A stretch of 64,000 bases of DNA, taken from NCBI GenBank assembly GCA_905181765.1, contig CAJIYW010000007.1, positions 1-64,000 of the forward strand, written 5' to 3'. A program made the translations under genes and the position numbers. How positions within the stretch are numbered: position 1 is the stretch's first letter; each line of letters starts with the position of its first letter. The notes under the pieces were generated by a model. That model saw only the letters and a program-made list of their open reading frames with translations. It searched no databases and was not told the origin of the DNA. Positions 28,104 through 37,071 of this stretch are shown here, piece by piece. Source of the DNA: Flavobacteriales bacterium UBA6772. Its GTDB lineage: Bacteria > Bacteroidota > Bacteroidia > Flavobacteriales > Flavobacteriaceae.

Positions 28104-28469
28104 CTACTCTAAAATCTTAATAAAGTCCTCGAAAGCAACATAATAAGGTTGGTCTTTAAAAACCGGATTCTCTACACTCTCTGCATTGGCTATTCCTACA
28201 CCAGCAAACCAAACTTTAGCATTTTGTTTTTTAGCGTGGCTTTTAAAAGTTTCCATCCAAAGTACATCATATTCATTTGGATTCTGCATATTACTAGATA
28301 CTTTTACCAAAACAAAAATAGTCTGTTCTCCCTTTCTAAACAATACAAATTGAGGGTGCCTTTTTAACGTACTATTAATTGCCTGGAACTCATAGCCCAT
28401 TTTTTCTAGCTTTTGGCCTACAATATTCATTGCTAGGTTGTGCAATTCTTGCGCCGTTAAAATCTGCAT
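28104..28469 (-). CDS. conserved hypothetical protein (121 residues)
   Basis: A 121-residue protein without signal peptide or membrane segment. It has an alternating strand-helix pattern with FVLFRKGEQTIFVLVKV near 41-57 and DVLWMETFKSHAKKQNAKVW near 68-87. It starts at the last base of the DEAD-box helicase gene's stop codon, so it is co-transcribed and translationally coupled with it. I do not recognise a characterised family. Similar flavobacterial proteins have been labelled as an NADH-quinone reductase subunit, which nothing here supports. Confidence 0.7.
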   Translation of the reverse strand: MQILTAQELHNLAMNIVGQKLEKMGYEFQAINSTLKRHPQFVLFRKGEQTIFVLVKVSSNMQNPNEYDVLWMETFKSHAKKQNAKVWFAGVGIANAESVENPVFKDQPYYVAFEDFIKILE

Positions 28470-29827
28470 TATTTTTTCTTTTTCTTATTGTGTTTATTGT
28501 AATTCTTGTCTCCTTTGGTTTTTGGCTTCTTATATTTTATTGCAATCTCTCTTCTATAAGAACCCCCTCTGTTTACTTGACTGTTCTTTTCACTTTTCTC
28601 ATGAAATGCGGGTCCAGGAACATATTCTAATGAAGTTCTATTTTTAGAAATACCTTGATCTTCTCTAGGGCGCTCGTCTTCTGTTAACATGGTAGAAATT
28701 TCTACATCTTCAGGGATTTCTAAAACTGGAATTTCATAATTCATCAATTCTTCAATACCTTCTTTTGCTTCTCTCTCTTTTTCTGTAGAAAACAAAATTG
28801 TTTTTCCTGCTTTCTCTGCACGACCAGTTCTACCAATTCTGTGCATATAATTTTCAGGAAACTCTGGCGTATCAAAATTAATTACATGTGATACTTTATC
28901 AAAATCTAAACCACGCGCCATTACGTCTGTAGCAAGTAAAATTCTGTTTTTACCTTCATCAAATTGTTTGATAGAACGTATTCTGTAATTCTGTGTTTTA
29001 TTAGAATGTATTACACAAATTTCATCATTAAATCCTTCTTCTAAATGTCTAAACAATAAGTCTGCGGTTCTTTTAAAACCAACAAAAATTAAAACTTTAT
29101 GAAAAGTTTCTCTATCATTTAAAAGTTTGTGTAATAGGTTAACTTTCGTGAAAAAGTTAGGAATATTATAAGAAACCTGTTCTATATTATCTAATGGAGT
29201 TCCACTAACCGCTACAGATATTTTTTCAGGATTTTTAAAAAAGTCGTATATTAAAGCATCTACATCTTCTGTCATGGTTGCAGAAAACAAAACGTTTTGT
29301 CTTCTTTCTGGAATCACATCAAAAATATTCATCAACTGAAAACGGAATCCTAAATCTAACATTACATCTACTTCATCAATTACTAATTTCTGAATAGACT
29401 TTAATTTTAAAGAATTACTCAACGCTAAATCGTATAAACGACCTGGTGTTGCTACAATAATATCTTGTCCTTGATGAATAGCTTGTCTTTGTGTATTAAT
29501 ATTTGCACCACCGTAAACACCTAAAACACGTGTATTAATATATTTAGACAATTGCTCTATTTGGGCCACTACTTGTATTACCAGTTCTCTAGTTGGTACT
29601 AAAACCAAAATTCTTGGATGAAGCTGCTTTGAATATGCCAAATCTCTAAGAATAGGTAACATATAGGCAAACGTTTTCCCTGTTCCTGTTTGCGCAATTC
29701 CCACAACATCTTTACCAGATCTTACTACAGAAAATGCTTGTTCTTGAATTGGTGTTGGTGTATCAAAACCTAAATCGTCAATTGCATATTGTAGTTGATT
29801 CGATAAATCTAAATCTTCAAAAGTCAT
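28469..29827 (-). CDS. DEAD-box RNA helicase
   Basis: An ATP-dependent RNA helicase of about 452 residues. The start is ATG 29827 (MTFEDLDLSNQL), chosen because a -7 element lies just upstream; a TTG frame extends 19 codons further. Motifs in order: Q motif TPIQEQA, QTGTGKT, PTRELV, TPGRL, DEVD in place of DEAD, SATM, then HRIGRTGRAEKAG in the second RecA domain. A lysine- and asparagine-rich tail (KKPKTKGDKNYNKHNKKKKK) probably binds RNA. It is likely involved in ribosome assembly or cold adaptation, by family resemblance. Confidence 0.92.
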   Translation of the reverse strand: MTFEDLDLSNQLQYAIDDLGFDTPTPIQEQAFSVVRSGKDVVGIAQTGTGKTFAYMLPILRDLAYSKQLHPRILVLVPTRELVIQVVAQIEQLSKYINTRVLGVYGGANINTQRQAIHQGQDIIVATPGRLYDLALSNSLKLKSIQKLVIDEVDVMLDLGFRFQLMNIFDVIPERRQNVLFSATMTEDVDALIYDFFKNPEKISVAVSGTPLDNIEQVSYNIPNFFTKVNLLHKLLNDRETFHKVLIFVGFKRTADLLFRHLEEGFNDEICVIHSNKTQNYRIRSIKQFDEGKNRILLATDVMARGLDFDKVSHVINFDTPEFPENYMHRIGRTGRAEKAGKTILFSTEKEREAKEGIEELMNYEIPVLEIPEDVEISTMLTEDERPREDQGISKNRTSLEYVPGPAFHEKSEKNSQVNRGGSYRREIAIKYKKPKTKGDKNYNKHNKKKKK

Positions 29828-29843
29828 CTTATAAAATTTTACG

Positions 29844-29851
29844 CAAAGGTA
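29844..29851 (-). promoter_or_regulatory. TAnnTTTG -7 element for the DEAD-box helicase
   Basis: TACCTTTG on the minus strand lies 16 bases before ATG 29827, supporting that start over the longer TTG frame. Confidence 0.55.
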
Positions 29852-29899
29852 CGTTTTATAAAATGTTTTACAACACGTCTTCAACCTAGTATTAATTCG

Positions 29900-29907
29900 T
29901 AATTTTG
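29900..29907 (+). promoter_or_regulatory. TAnnTTTG -7 element for tatD
   Basis: TAATTTTG lies 21 bases before the tatD ATG, back to back with the helicase promoter on the other strand. Confidence 0.5.
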
Positions 29908-29928
29908 CTAAAATTATAAGAAAAAATA

Positions 29929-30693
29929 ATGATTACAGATACGCACACGCATTTATATTCTAGTCAGTTTAAAGAGGATCAAAAAGAAATGATAAAACGC
30001 GCTAAAGACGCTGGAGTTTCCCGTTTTTTTATACCTGCAATAGATTCTTCATATACAGAAAATATGCTAAAATTAGAAGAAGATTTTCCTTTAGATGTGT
30101 ATTTAATGATGGGCTTACACCCTACTTCTGTAAAAGAAAATTATTTAGATGAATTAGCGCACGTAAAAGAATGGATTGATAAACGTAATTTTTACGCTAT
30201 TGGCGAAATTGGAATCGATTTATATTGGGATAAAACTTTTCTAAAACAACAGCAAGAAGCTTTTAGAACACAAATTAAATGGGCAAAAGAGAAAAAAATA
30301 CCTATTGTAATTCATTGTAGAGATGCTTTTGATGAAATTTTTGAAATTTTAGAAGCTGAAAAAAGTGAGGATTTAAGAGGAATATTTCACTGTTTTACAG
30401 GAACTAAAGAGCAAGCATTGCAAGCAATTTCTTACAACATGAAATTAGGTATTGGTGGGGTTGTTACTTTTAAAAATGGTAAAATTGATACGTTTCTAAA
30501 TGAAATAGACATTACACATATTGTTTTAGAGACAGATGCACCCTATTTAGCGCCAGCACCATATCGAGGGAAAAGAAATGAAAGTGCCTACATTACTAAT
30601 GTAGTGGATAGGCTAGTTGATATTTACAGACTTTCGTTCAAAGAAATTTCAGAAATTACAACACAAAATTCTAAAGATGTTTTTAATATATAA
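29929..30693 (+). CDS. TatD-family metal-dependent hydrolase
   Basis: A 254-residue TIM-barrel hydrolase of the TatD DNase family. Metal ligands are visible in DTHTHLY at residues 4-10, GEIGIDLYW near 90, VIHCRDAFDEI near 124, HCFTG near 149 and LETDAPYLAP near 200. Family members are 3'-5' exonucleases or D-aminoacyl-tRNA-type hydrolases; the exact substrate is not decided by sequence. It is intact and divergent from the DEAD-box helicase. Confidence 0.9.
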   Translation: MITDTHTHLYSSQFKEDQKEMIKRAKDAGVSRFFIPAIDSSYTENMLKLEEDFPLDVYLMMGLHPTSVKENYLDELAHVKEWIDKRNFYAIGEIGIDLYWDKTFLKQQQEAFRTQIKWAKEKKIPIVIHCRDAFDEIFEILEAEKSEDLRGIFHCFTGTKEQALQAISYNMKLGIGGVVTFKNGKIDTFLNEIDITHIVLETDAPYLAPAPYRGKRNESAYITNVVDRLVDIYRLSFKEISEITTQNSKDVFNI

Positions 30694-30845
30694 AGAAAAA
30701 AATATTACTTTTATTTATTAGCATAAATTTTAAAGCTCAAAATTATAGAAAGTATTGGGTAGATGGTAATTTGAAGTTTGATGAAAAATTAAAAGGATCC
30801 AGCTTAAATATTGGAATTGAAGATAAATTTTTACAAAAAAAATAA
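30690..30845 (+). CDS. short secreted-type frame without a standard start
   Basis: A 51-codon frame beginning at ATA 30690, inside the tatD stop region, reads KKKILLLFISINFKAQNYRK, then YWVDGNLKFDEKL, and stops one base before the ogt TTG. The first part looks like a signal peptide. The YWVDG-type segment recalls the beginning of secreted flavobacterial proteins, so this may be the truncated 5' remnant of a longer gene. No ATG, GTG or TTG is present in frame at its beginning. I cannot name a function. Confidence 0.3.
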   Translation: MKKKILLLFISINFKAQNYRKYWVDGNLKFDEKLKGSSLNIGIEDKFLQKK

Positions 30846-30846
30846 T

Positions 30847-31338
30847 TTGACTTTACAAACCACATATCTAAAAACACCACTAGGAACAGCAAAAATTGCG
30901 GGAGACAAAAATGGAATTCAATCTATTTGTCTTTTAGATGAAGGCCTAGTTTCAGATGATTTAATGCAACTTTCAACTCCTTTCTGTTTACAAGAATGTG
31001 TTGTACAATTAGAAGAGTATTTTAAAGGCAAAAGAGATTCTTTTAATTTAACCGTAAACCCAAAAGGAACTGTTTTTCAAATAAAGGTATGGAAAGCATT
31101 GTTAAAAATTAAATACGGAAAAACAAAAAGTTATTTAGAACAAAGTAAAGCTTTGGGAGATGTAAAAGCCATAAGAGCAATGGCAACTGCAAATGGCAAA
31201 AACCCGTTATGGATCGTTATTCCGTGCCACAGAGTTATTGGCTCTGATGGCTCTTTAACAGGTTATGCTGGTGGTCTTTGGCGAAAGGAATGGCTACTAA
31301 ATCATGAAAACCCTGTGAAACAGCAATCTTTATTTTAA
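30847..31338 (+). CDS. ogt: methylated-DNA--protein-cysteine methyltransferase
   Basis: This suicide enzyme repairs O6-alkylguanine by moving the alkyl group to its own Cys. The active-site motif WIVIPCHRVIGSDGS and the following GYAGGLWRKEWLL are complete, and the GTVFQIKVWKALLKI block marks the DNA-binding winged helix. The protein is about 163 residues from TTG 30847; a frame open to another TTG at 30811 would add 12 residues but overlaps the upstream short frame. No AdaA-type domain is attached, so it is the Ogt form. The gene is intact. Confidence 0.9.
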   Translation: MTLQTTYLKTPLGTAKIAGDKNGIQSICLLDEGLVSDDLMQLSTPFCLQECVVQLEEYFKGKRDSFNLTVNPKGTVFQIKVWKALLKIKYGKTKSYLEQSKALGDVKAIRAMATANGKNPLWIVIPCHRVIGSDGSLTGYAGGLWRKEWLLNHENPVKQQSLF

Positions 31339-31367
31339 AAGTATATAGATATTAAAAAAGCTATTTT

Positions 31368-31375
31368 TACGTTTG
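31368..31375 (+). promoter_or_regulatory. TAnnTTTG -7 element for the large barrel gene
   Basis: TACGTTTG lies 17 bases before ATG 31393, in the gap after ogt. Confidence 0.5.
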
Positions 31376-31392
31376 CTAGGTATAGATCATCA

Positions 31393-34300
31393 ATGTTTAA
31401 AAAAAACCTTCTTTTTTTGCTTCTGTTTATTGGATTCTCAATCCAATCTCAAACAATTACTACAGATTTCAGATCACAGAAAGTCTTTCTTAAAAAAGAT
31501 ACTATAAAATTTGATAGCATTGCTATCAATCCGCTTAATTTTAAAGTTTTAAACAAGGTATTAAAACCTATTGACCCCTCTAAATACAAAATAGACTTTA
31601 ACAATGCTGCACTTATAATAGATGCTATAGCATATCCAGAAATCACCTTAGAGTATTTCAGATTCCCAAATTTTATAACCAAAACATACACACCATATGA
31701 CCAAAATTTAATTCTACCAAATGGCACAAATACCGGTAAATTATATAGCTTAACTACCAACAAAAAAATGTCTGAAGTACAATTATTTGAAGGTTTAAAG
31801 ACAAAAGGTTTTATTTCTAGAGGACTTACGTCTGGTAACAATCAGAATGCAGTTACAAACGCTGCATTAGACTTAGAAATATCTGGTAAATTATCTGATA
31901 AAGTAACCTTAAAGGCTAATATTTGGGATACTAATATACCGATTCAAAAAAATGGATACTCACAAAATATTACAGATTTTGATCGTATTTTTATTGAAAT
32001 ATTTTCAGATGAATGGCGCGTCAAAGCGGGAGATTTATCTTTAAAAAATCAGAATAGTTACTTTACTCCTTTTACAAAACAAGCTTCTGGTTTAGAAGTA
32101 GAAGCAAAAATAAATGATCATTTAAAAGTGAGTGCTTCTGGAGCAATTGTGCGCGGTAAATTTAGTACGTTTACTATTGTTGGTAATGAGGGTAATCAGG
32201 GTCCGTATAAAATTGTAGGTACAAATAATGAGCCTAATATTGTAATTATTGGTGGCAGTGAAAAAGTATATGTTAACGGGATTCAGATAAAAAAAGGAAA
32301 AAACAAAGACTTTACCATAGATTATAATTTAGGTGAAATAACATTTAATACTACCTACCCAATTACTAATGATATGAGAATCTGGATTGATTTTCAGTAT
32401 TCAGATAGAAATTACACCCGTTTTATTACCTACGAATCTGCCACATATAAGACTGAAAAACTAAATATTAGTGGTTTTTTCTATAATGAAAATGACGCAA
32501 AAAATCAGCCTTTACAACAAGTTCTTTCCGATAACCAAAAAGAGATTTTAGCAGATGCTGGTAATAATACTGATTTAATGTTTGCCGAAAGCGCAGCAGT
32601 AACTGCTTTTGATGAAAATAAAATCTTGTATAAAAAAATTGAAAGTGGAGCAGTAGAAAACTTTGAATACTCAAAAGATCCTACTGAAGAATTATACTTT
32701 GTAACTTTTACAAATGTTGGTACAAATAACGGAGATTATGTGTTAGATAGTAGCACTGCAATTGGAAATATTTACAATTTTGTTGGTATTAATCAAGGAA
32801 ATTATACTCCAATTACTCGGTTAATAGCACCTACAAAATCACAAGTTTTTGTTTTAAAATCTGACTATAAGCCGAGTAAAAAAACAACGCTCTCTTCTGA
32901 AGTTGCTATTAGTAATAATGACGCTAATTTATTCTCTTCTATAGGTGATACTGAAAATACGGCACTGGCCGCAAAAATTGGATGGCAACAAGTCTTAATT
33001 GATAAAAAATGGCAATTAACAAGTAATATTCACCATGAATATGCACATAAAAATTTTAAAACATTACAACGATGGGAACCTGTAGAGTTTAATAGAGATT
33101 GGAACTTACTAACCAATAATGCCACAAAAAACTATTTTCAATCAGAATTTAATCTTCAAAATAAAAAAAACGATTTTATTTTATACCGATACAATCACCT
33201 GAATTACATAGCTACTTTTAACGGAAACAAGCATGAACTTCAATCTAAAATAAGGCATAAAAACACTACTTTTTTTATAGATGGAAGTTTCTTAACAAAT
33301 ACCTCAACGATAGAAGACAACTCCTTTTTAAGAGCAAAAGCTACCATAGGGCACCATTTTAAGAAAAGTTGGCTAGGTGCATTTACCAATTTAGAGACCA
33401 ATAGTAGAAAAAATACAAGTTCTAGAGACTTTATAAATACGAGTCATAGATTTAAAGAATTTGAAACCTATTTTGGTATTGGAGATACCGCAAAGGTCTT
33501 TGCTAAAATTGGTTTTAATTACAGAAATAATGACAGTATAAAACTGAATGAATTTAAAGAAATTAACAACCGAAAATCATTCTATATAAACAGTAATTTA
33601 ATTCAGAGTAAAAATACCAATTTAAGTGTTTATGCAAATTACAGGCTTACAGAAAATAATTTTTCTGAAGATGAGAAGTCTTTAAATTCGAGGTTGATTT
33701 TCAACCAAAAGTTATTTCATAATTTTGTGAATATAAATACATTATATGAAACTTCTTCTGGTAACGTTGCAAGACAAGAATATATTTATTTAAAAACAGC
33801 TCCTGGCTTAGGGTATTATACCTGGATAGATTATAATAGTGACGGTGTTCAGGATTTTGATGAGTTTGAAGTTGCAGAATTTCAAGATCAGGCAAATTAT
33901 TTACGCGTTCCAAAACCCAACTTGCGCTTTCTAGCAACTACAAGAGTTAAGTTTAGGCAAGCTATAAATTTTAATTTTAAGCAATGGAAGAACAAAAATG
34001 GATTTAAAAAGACACTTTCTTACTTTAACAATGAAAGTTTATTAAGTTTAGAGAACGAACAATCTAGAATAGGAAACTCTTTTAATTTTAATCCTTTTAA
34101 CTTTGACGAAAACAAGATGATTGGATTAAATCTTAACTTAAGAAATAGTCTTTATTTTAACAGAAATATTCAAAAGTACAGTACCTCTTATACCTTCGGA
34201 AAACAAAGAAACAAACAACAATATTTTATTGGAACGCAAGAAAGTAATACTAAAACACATCAAGTAGAGTTTACGCATAAATTTGCAACTTTTTGGTTGT

Positions 34301-34770
34301 TTGATCTAATGGGAAAAGTATCTGAAAATGATTTACAGACCGAAAACTTTAACAATAGAAATTATATTATTGAAGGAAAAGAAATTCAACCAAAAATCAC
34401 TTTTTTACAAACACAAAATAAAAGATTTACTGCTTTTTATCATTACAAAAACAAAGCAAATAGTTTAGAGAATTTTGAAGCACTAAAACAACAGAAATTT
34501 GGAATAGAATATTATTACATAAGCGCAAAGCAAGATCAAATTACAGCCAATATAAATGTATTTTTAAATGATTTTTTAGGAGATACAAATACACCAGTTG
34601 CATACCAAATGTTAGAAGGCTTGCAGGCTGGTAAAAATTATACTTGGAATCTTTTATTCAATAGAAAACTAAACTCTTTTTTAAATTTAAACTTAAATTA
34701 TTTAGGAAGAAAAAGTGAGAATTCTAAAATAATACATACAGGTAATATCCAACTAAGGGCTGTATTTTAA
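31393..34770 (+). CDS. large predicted outer-membrane beta-barrel protein (1125 residues)
   Basis: The protein has a cleavable signal peptide (FKKNLLFLLLFIGFSIQSQ). A beta-rich N-terminal region follows, then several hundred residues of alternating amphipathic strands rich in Asn, Lys, Phe and Tyr, ending in IQLRAVF with a C-terminal Phe as in outer-membrane barrels. There is no TonB box or plug motif that I can see, and no SprA-type repeat. It contains a DFDEFEVAEFQDQANYLR-like acidic stretch near 825. Although 3.4 kb long it has no frameshift, in contrast to its neighbours. I do not recognise a characterised family. Confidence 0.75.
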   Translation: MFKKNLLFLLLFIGFSIQSQTITTDFRSQKVFLKKDTIKFDSIAINPLNFKVLNKVLKPIDPSKYKIDFNNAALIIDAIAYPEITLEYFRFPNFITKTYTPYDQNLILPNGTNTGKLYSLTTNKKMSEVQLFEGLKTKGFISRGLTSGNNQNAVTNAALDLEISGKLSDKVTLKANIWDTNIPIQKNGYSQNITDFDRIFIEIFSDEWRVKAGDLSLKNQNSYFTPFTKQASGLEVEAKINDHLKVSASGAIVRGKFSTFTIVGNEGNQGPYKIVGTNNEPNIVIIGGSEKVYVNGIQIKKGKNKDFTIDYNLGEITFNTTYPITNDMRIWIDFQYSDRNYTRFITYESATYKTEKLNISGFFYNENDAKNQPLQQVLSDNQKEILADAGNNTDLMFAESAAVTAFDENKILYKKIESGAVENFEYSKDPTEELYFVTFTNVGTNNGDYVLDSSTAIGNIYNFVGINQGNYTPITRLIAPTKSQVFVLKSDYKPSKKTTLSSEVAISNNDANLFSSIGDTENTALAAKIGWQQVLIDKKWQLTSNIHHEYAHKNFKTLQRWEPVEFNRDWNLLTNNATKNYFQSEFNLQNKKNDFILYRYNHLNYIATFNGNKHELQSKIRHKNTTFFIDGSFLTNTSTIEDNSFLRAKATIGHHFKKSWLGAFTNLETNSRKNTSSRDFINTSHRFKEFETYFGIGDTAKVFAKIGFNYRNNDSIKLNEFKEINNRKSFYINSNLIQSKNTNLSVYANYRLTENNFSEDEKSLNSRLIFNQKLFHNFVNINTLYETSSGNVARQEYIYLKTAPGLGYYTWIDYNSDGVQDFDEFEVAEFQDQANYLRVPKPNLRFLATTRVKFRQAINFNFKQWKNKNGFKKTLSYFNNESLLSLENEQSRIGNSFNFNPFNFDENKMIGLNLNLRNSLYFNRNIQKYSTSYTFGKQRNKQQYFIGTQESNTKTHQVEFTHKFATFWLFDLMGKVSENDLQTENFNNRNYIIEGKEIQPKITFLQTQNKRFTAFYHYKNKANSLENFEALKQQKFGIEYYYISAKQDQITANINVFLNDFLGDTNTPVAYQMLEGLQAGKNYTWNLLFNRKLNSFLNLNLNYLGRKSENSKIIHTGNIQLRAVF

Positions 34771-34814
34771 CATTTAATGGTATGCTTTTTGGTATATTTG
34801 ACTCAAAAAAAATT

Positions 34815-35407
34815 ATGAAAAAAATTCTATTACTCCTATTATTAGCTCTTTCTTACTTTGCAGATTCACCGCACAAGAAAAAGAAGGCACTAAGGAAAGT
34901 AAATACCCACAAGATGTGGATAAAAAGTATGAGTTTAAAATTAATGCATTTAACTTAATTGCATTTGCTGCCATAGATATTTCTTACGAAAGATTGATAG
35001 ACGCAAATTCTTCTTATGGTGTTGCAGTATTCTATAACTTTTCTGATTATGCAGACAGTGATATTGCTTTTCCTAAAAAATTCTCTATTACGCCTTACTA
35101 TAGATGGTTTTTTTCTGAAAACAAATATGCTCGAGGTTTTTTTATAGAAGGTTTTGGAATGCTAAACACATACCAAGATAATTATAGTTATGACTTCAAC
35201 AGTAATTACGGCAAAATTGAAACTCAAACGAGTTTTGCGCTAGGTATTTCTGTTGGAGGTAAATTTGTTATAACAGAAGGTTTTACCGCAGAAGTGCTTG
35301 CAGGTGTAGGAAGGAATTTAATTAAAGGAGAAAGTCACGAAAGCTATCAAGATTTCCAAAATGAAGTTATTGGAAGGTTTGGCATTTCTTTAGGATACAG
35401 GTTTTAA
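34815..35407 (+). CDS. small outer-membrane beta-barrel protein (frameshift in signal peptide)
   Basis: The start is ATG 34815 with signal MKKILLLLLLALSYFA. One T is missing near 34865; restoring it gives ADFTAQEKEGT and joins the signal to the mature barrel. The mature part has repeating amphipathic strands (YGVAVFYNF, ITPYYRWFF, FFIEGFGML) and ends FGISLGYRF with a terminal Phe. About 197 residues, of the general DUF3575-like or porin-family kind. The next gene overlaps its stop by one base and encodes a clear relative. Confidence 0.75.
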
Positions 35408-35431
35408 TGAAATTTGGAAAAAAATTAAAAG

Positions 35432-35924
35432 ATGAAAAAGATAATATGTTACTCGGACTTTTAATAAGTTCTTTAGGATTTTCTCAACAAGAACTAAAAC
35501 TAGACATTGCCGATGCAATAGTTATAAGAAGTTTAGAGTTTTCTTATGAAAAATATATTACTGTTGAAAATTCTTTTGGAGTTTCGGCCTTGTTCAATTT
35601 AGCAGACCAAGAAACAGCTTTTAGATACAACGAAAATATGATGATTACACCGTATTTTCGACACTACTTTAGCACAGATGCACAATGGAACTTCTTCGGA
35701 GAAGGCTTTTTAGGTATAAATTCTGGGAAGATGAATACAAATAGCACTATACTGCTTAAAAAAATACACAGATGCAGCTTTAGGTGTTGCTGTTGGAACA
35801 AAATACATTTCTAAAGGCGGGCTTAATCATTGACGCTTATGCAGGTATAGGTAGAAATCTTTTTGGAACTGACTCTCCTGCTCTAGTTCCAAGAGCTGGT
35901 TTAAATGTTGGTTGGAGGTTTTAA
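35432..35924 (+). CDS. second small outer-membrane beta-barrel protein (three indels)
   Basis: This is a paralogue of the gene before it: the segments SLEFSYEKYITVENSFGVSA, MITPYFRHYF and FFGEGFLGIN mirror the neighbour's order. The start is probably ATG 35432 (MKKII, then LLGLLISSLGFSQQ after one missing T); an ATG at 35407 is in the later frame. One extra A in the run at about 35758-35764 and one extra G near 35817 break the rest; correcting both yields YTDAALGVAVGTKY and KAGLIIDAYAGIGRNLFG and the end GLNVGWRF. A strong two-way terminator follows. Confidence 0.7.
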
Positions 35925-35945
35925 CCTTCCGCTGTTTATAAAACT

Positions 35946-35977
35946 AAAAAAAAGCCAGCATATGCTGGCTTTTTTTT
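35946..35977. terminator. bidirectional rho-independent terminator
   Basis: AAAGCCAGCAT and ATGCTGGCTTT form a perfect 11-base-pair palindrome flanked by A and T runs, so it can end transcription in both directions. It lies between the converging barrel gene and accD. Confidence 0.85.
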
Positions 35978-35991
35978 ATACAATCTAGCAC

Positions 35992-36864
35992 TTATGATAC
36001 TGCTAATTCTTTTCTAATAGGAAGATTTTGTATTAAATCTATATATAAGTTTATCTGTATTTTTAAATCTTTACGCTCATAAATAGCATCTAAAAAACCG
36101 TGCTCCAAAACAAATTCAGATTTCTGAAAGCCTTCTGGTAAATCCTTACCTGTAGTATCTCTTACAACTCTTGGGCCAGCAAATGCAATTAATGCATTTG
36201 GTTCTGCAATATTAATATCCCCTAACATTGCATAAGAAGCTGTTGTACCTCCTGTTGTTGGATCTGTACACAAAGATATGTAAGGGATTTTAGCACCCGC
36301 TAATTGCGCTAATTTAGAAGATGTTTTTACCAATTGCATTAGAGAAAGTGAGGCCTCCATCATTCTTGCACCACCAGATTTAGAAACCATTAAAAACGGC
36401 ATCTTATTCTTTATTGAATAGTCAATTGCCCTTGCAATCTTTTCTCCAACCACAGAGCCCATAGAACCACCAATAAAAGCAAAATCCATTGCAGCAATCA
36501 CAATATCTTTTCCTAAAGATTTACCAACCGCAGTTCTAACAGCATCATTTAATTTTGTTTTTTCCTGTGCAGCTTTTAACCTGTCTGGATATTTTTTTGT
36601 GTCTTCAAAACTTAAAGGATCTTTAGAGGTAAGGCCTTTATTTAATTCTTTAAATTTATTATTATCAAAAAATAACTCAAAATACTCTTTACTTCCTATT
36701 CTTACATGATAACCATCCTCTGGACTTACATATAAGTTTCTTTTTAATTCTTCTGTATCTATAACTTTTCCGCTTGGCGTTTTATACCATAAGCCTTTTG
36801 GAGTGTCTTTTTTATCTTCCGTAGAAGTTTGAATTCCTTTATCTGTTCTTTTAAACCAAGCCAT
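35992..36864 (-). CDS. accD: acetyl-CoA carboxylase carboxyltransferase subunit beta
   Basis: AccD with AccA transfers CO2 from carboxybiotin to acetyl-CoA, making malonyl-CoA for fatty acid synthesis. The crotonase-like core is clear: [20 protein letters not shown] near 125, [13 protein letters not shown] near 155, [18 protein letters not shown] near 197 and [12 protein letters not shown] near 228. The N-terminal segment aligns with the family's zinc ribbon but has no Cys: TPSG and VSPEDGYH stand where Cys pairs are expected. The protein is 290 residues and intact. Confidence 0.94.
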   Translation of the reverse strand: MAWFKRTDKGIQTSTEDKKDTPKGLWYKTPSGKVIDTEELKRNLYVSPEDGYHVRIGSKEYFELFFDNNKFKELNKGLTSKDPLSFEDTKKYPDRLKAAQEKTKLNDAVRTAVGKSLGKDIVIAAMDFAFIGGSMGSVVGEKIARAIDYSIKNKMPFLMVSKSGGARMMEASLSLMQLVKTSSKLAQLAGAKIPYISLCTDPTTGGTTASYAMLGDINIAEPNALIAFAGPRVVRDTTGKDLPEGFQKSEFVLEHGFLDAIYERKDLKIQINLYIDLIQNLPIRKELAVS

Positions 36865-37011
36865 GTTATGTGTTTGTCTTAATGTATTATCTCTAAAATG
36901 AAACTATTTAGAAATAAAATATGAAATACAAATGTATAAGATTTTTTGCAAAATCTACTTTCTTATTTGTTTGATTATTATTCCTTAAAATAATTGAATA
37001 AAATCTTATGT

Positions 37012-37050
37012 ATAAAAAAAGCATTTTGATTATAAAACCAAAATGCTTTT
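37012..37050 (-). terminator. terminator after fbaA
   Basis: On the minus strand AAAAGCATTTTG and CAAAATGCTTTT pair over 12 bases with a ten-base loop and are followed by more T. It lies 22 bases beyond the fbaA stop. Confidence 0.8.
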
Positions 37051-37071
37051 GTAAAATATTAAAACAGAATA

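Noticed and set aside
28104..28469. Na+-translocating NADH-quinone reductase subunit
   Set aside because: No ferredoxin Cys cluster, flavin motif or membrane segment is present; the label seems to be a propagated mistake.
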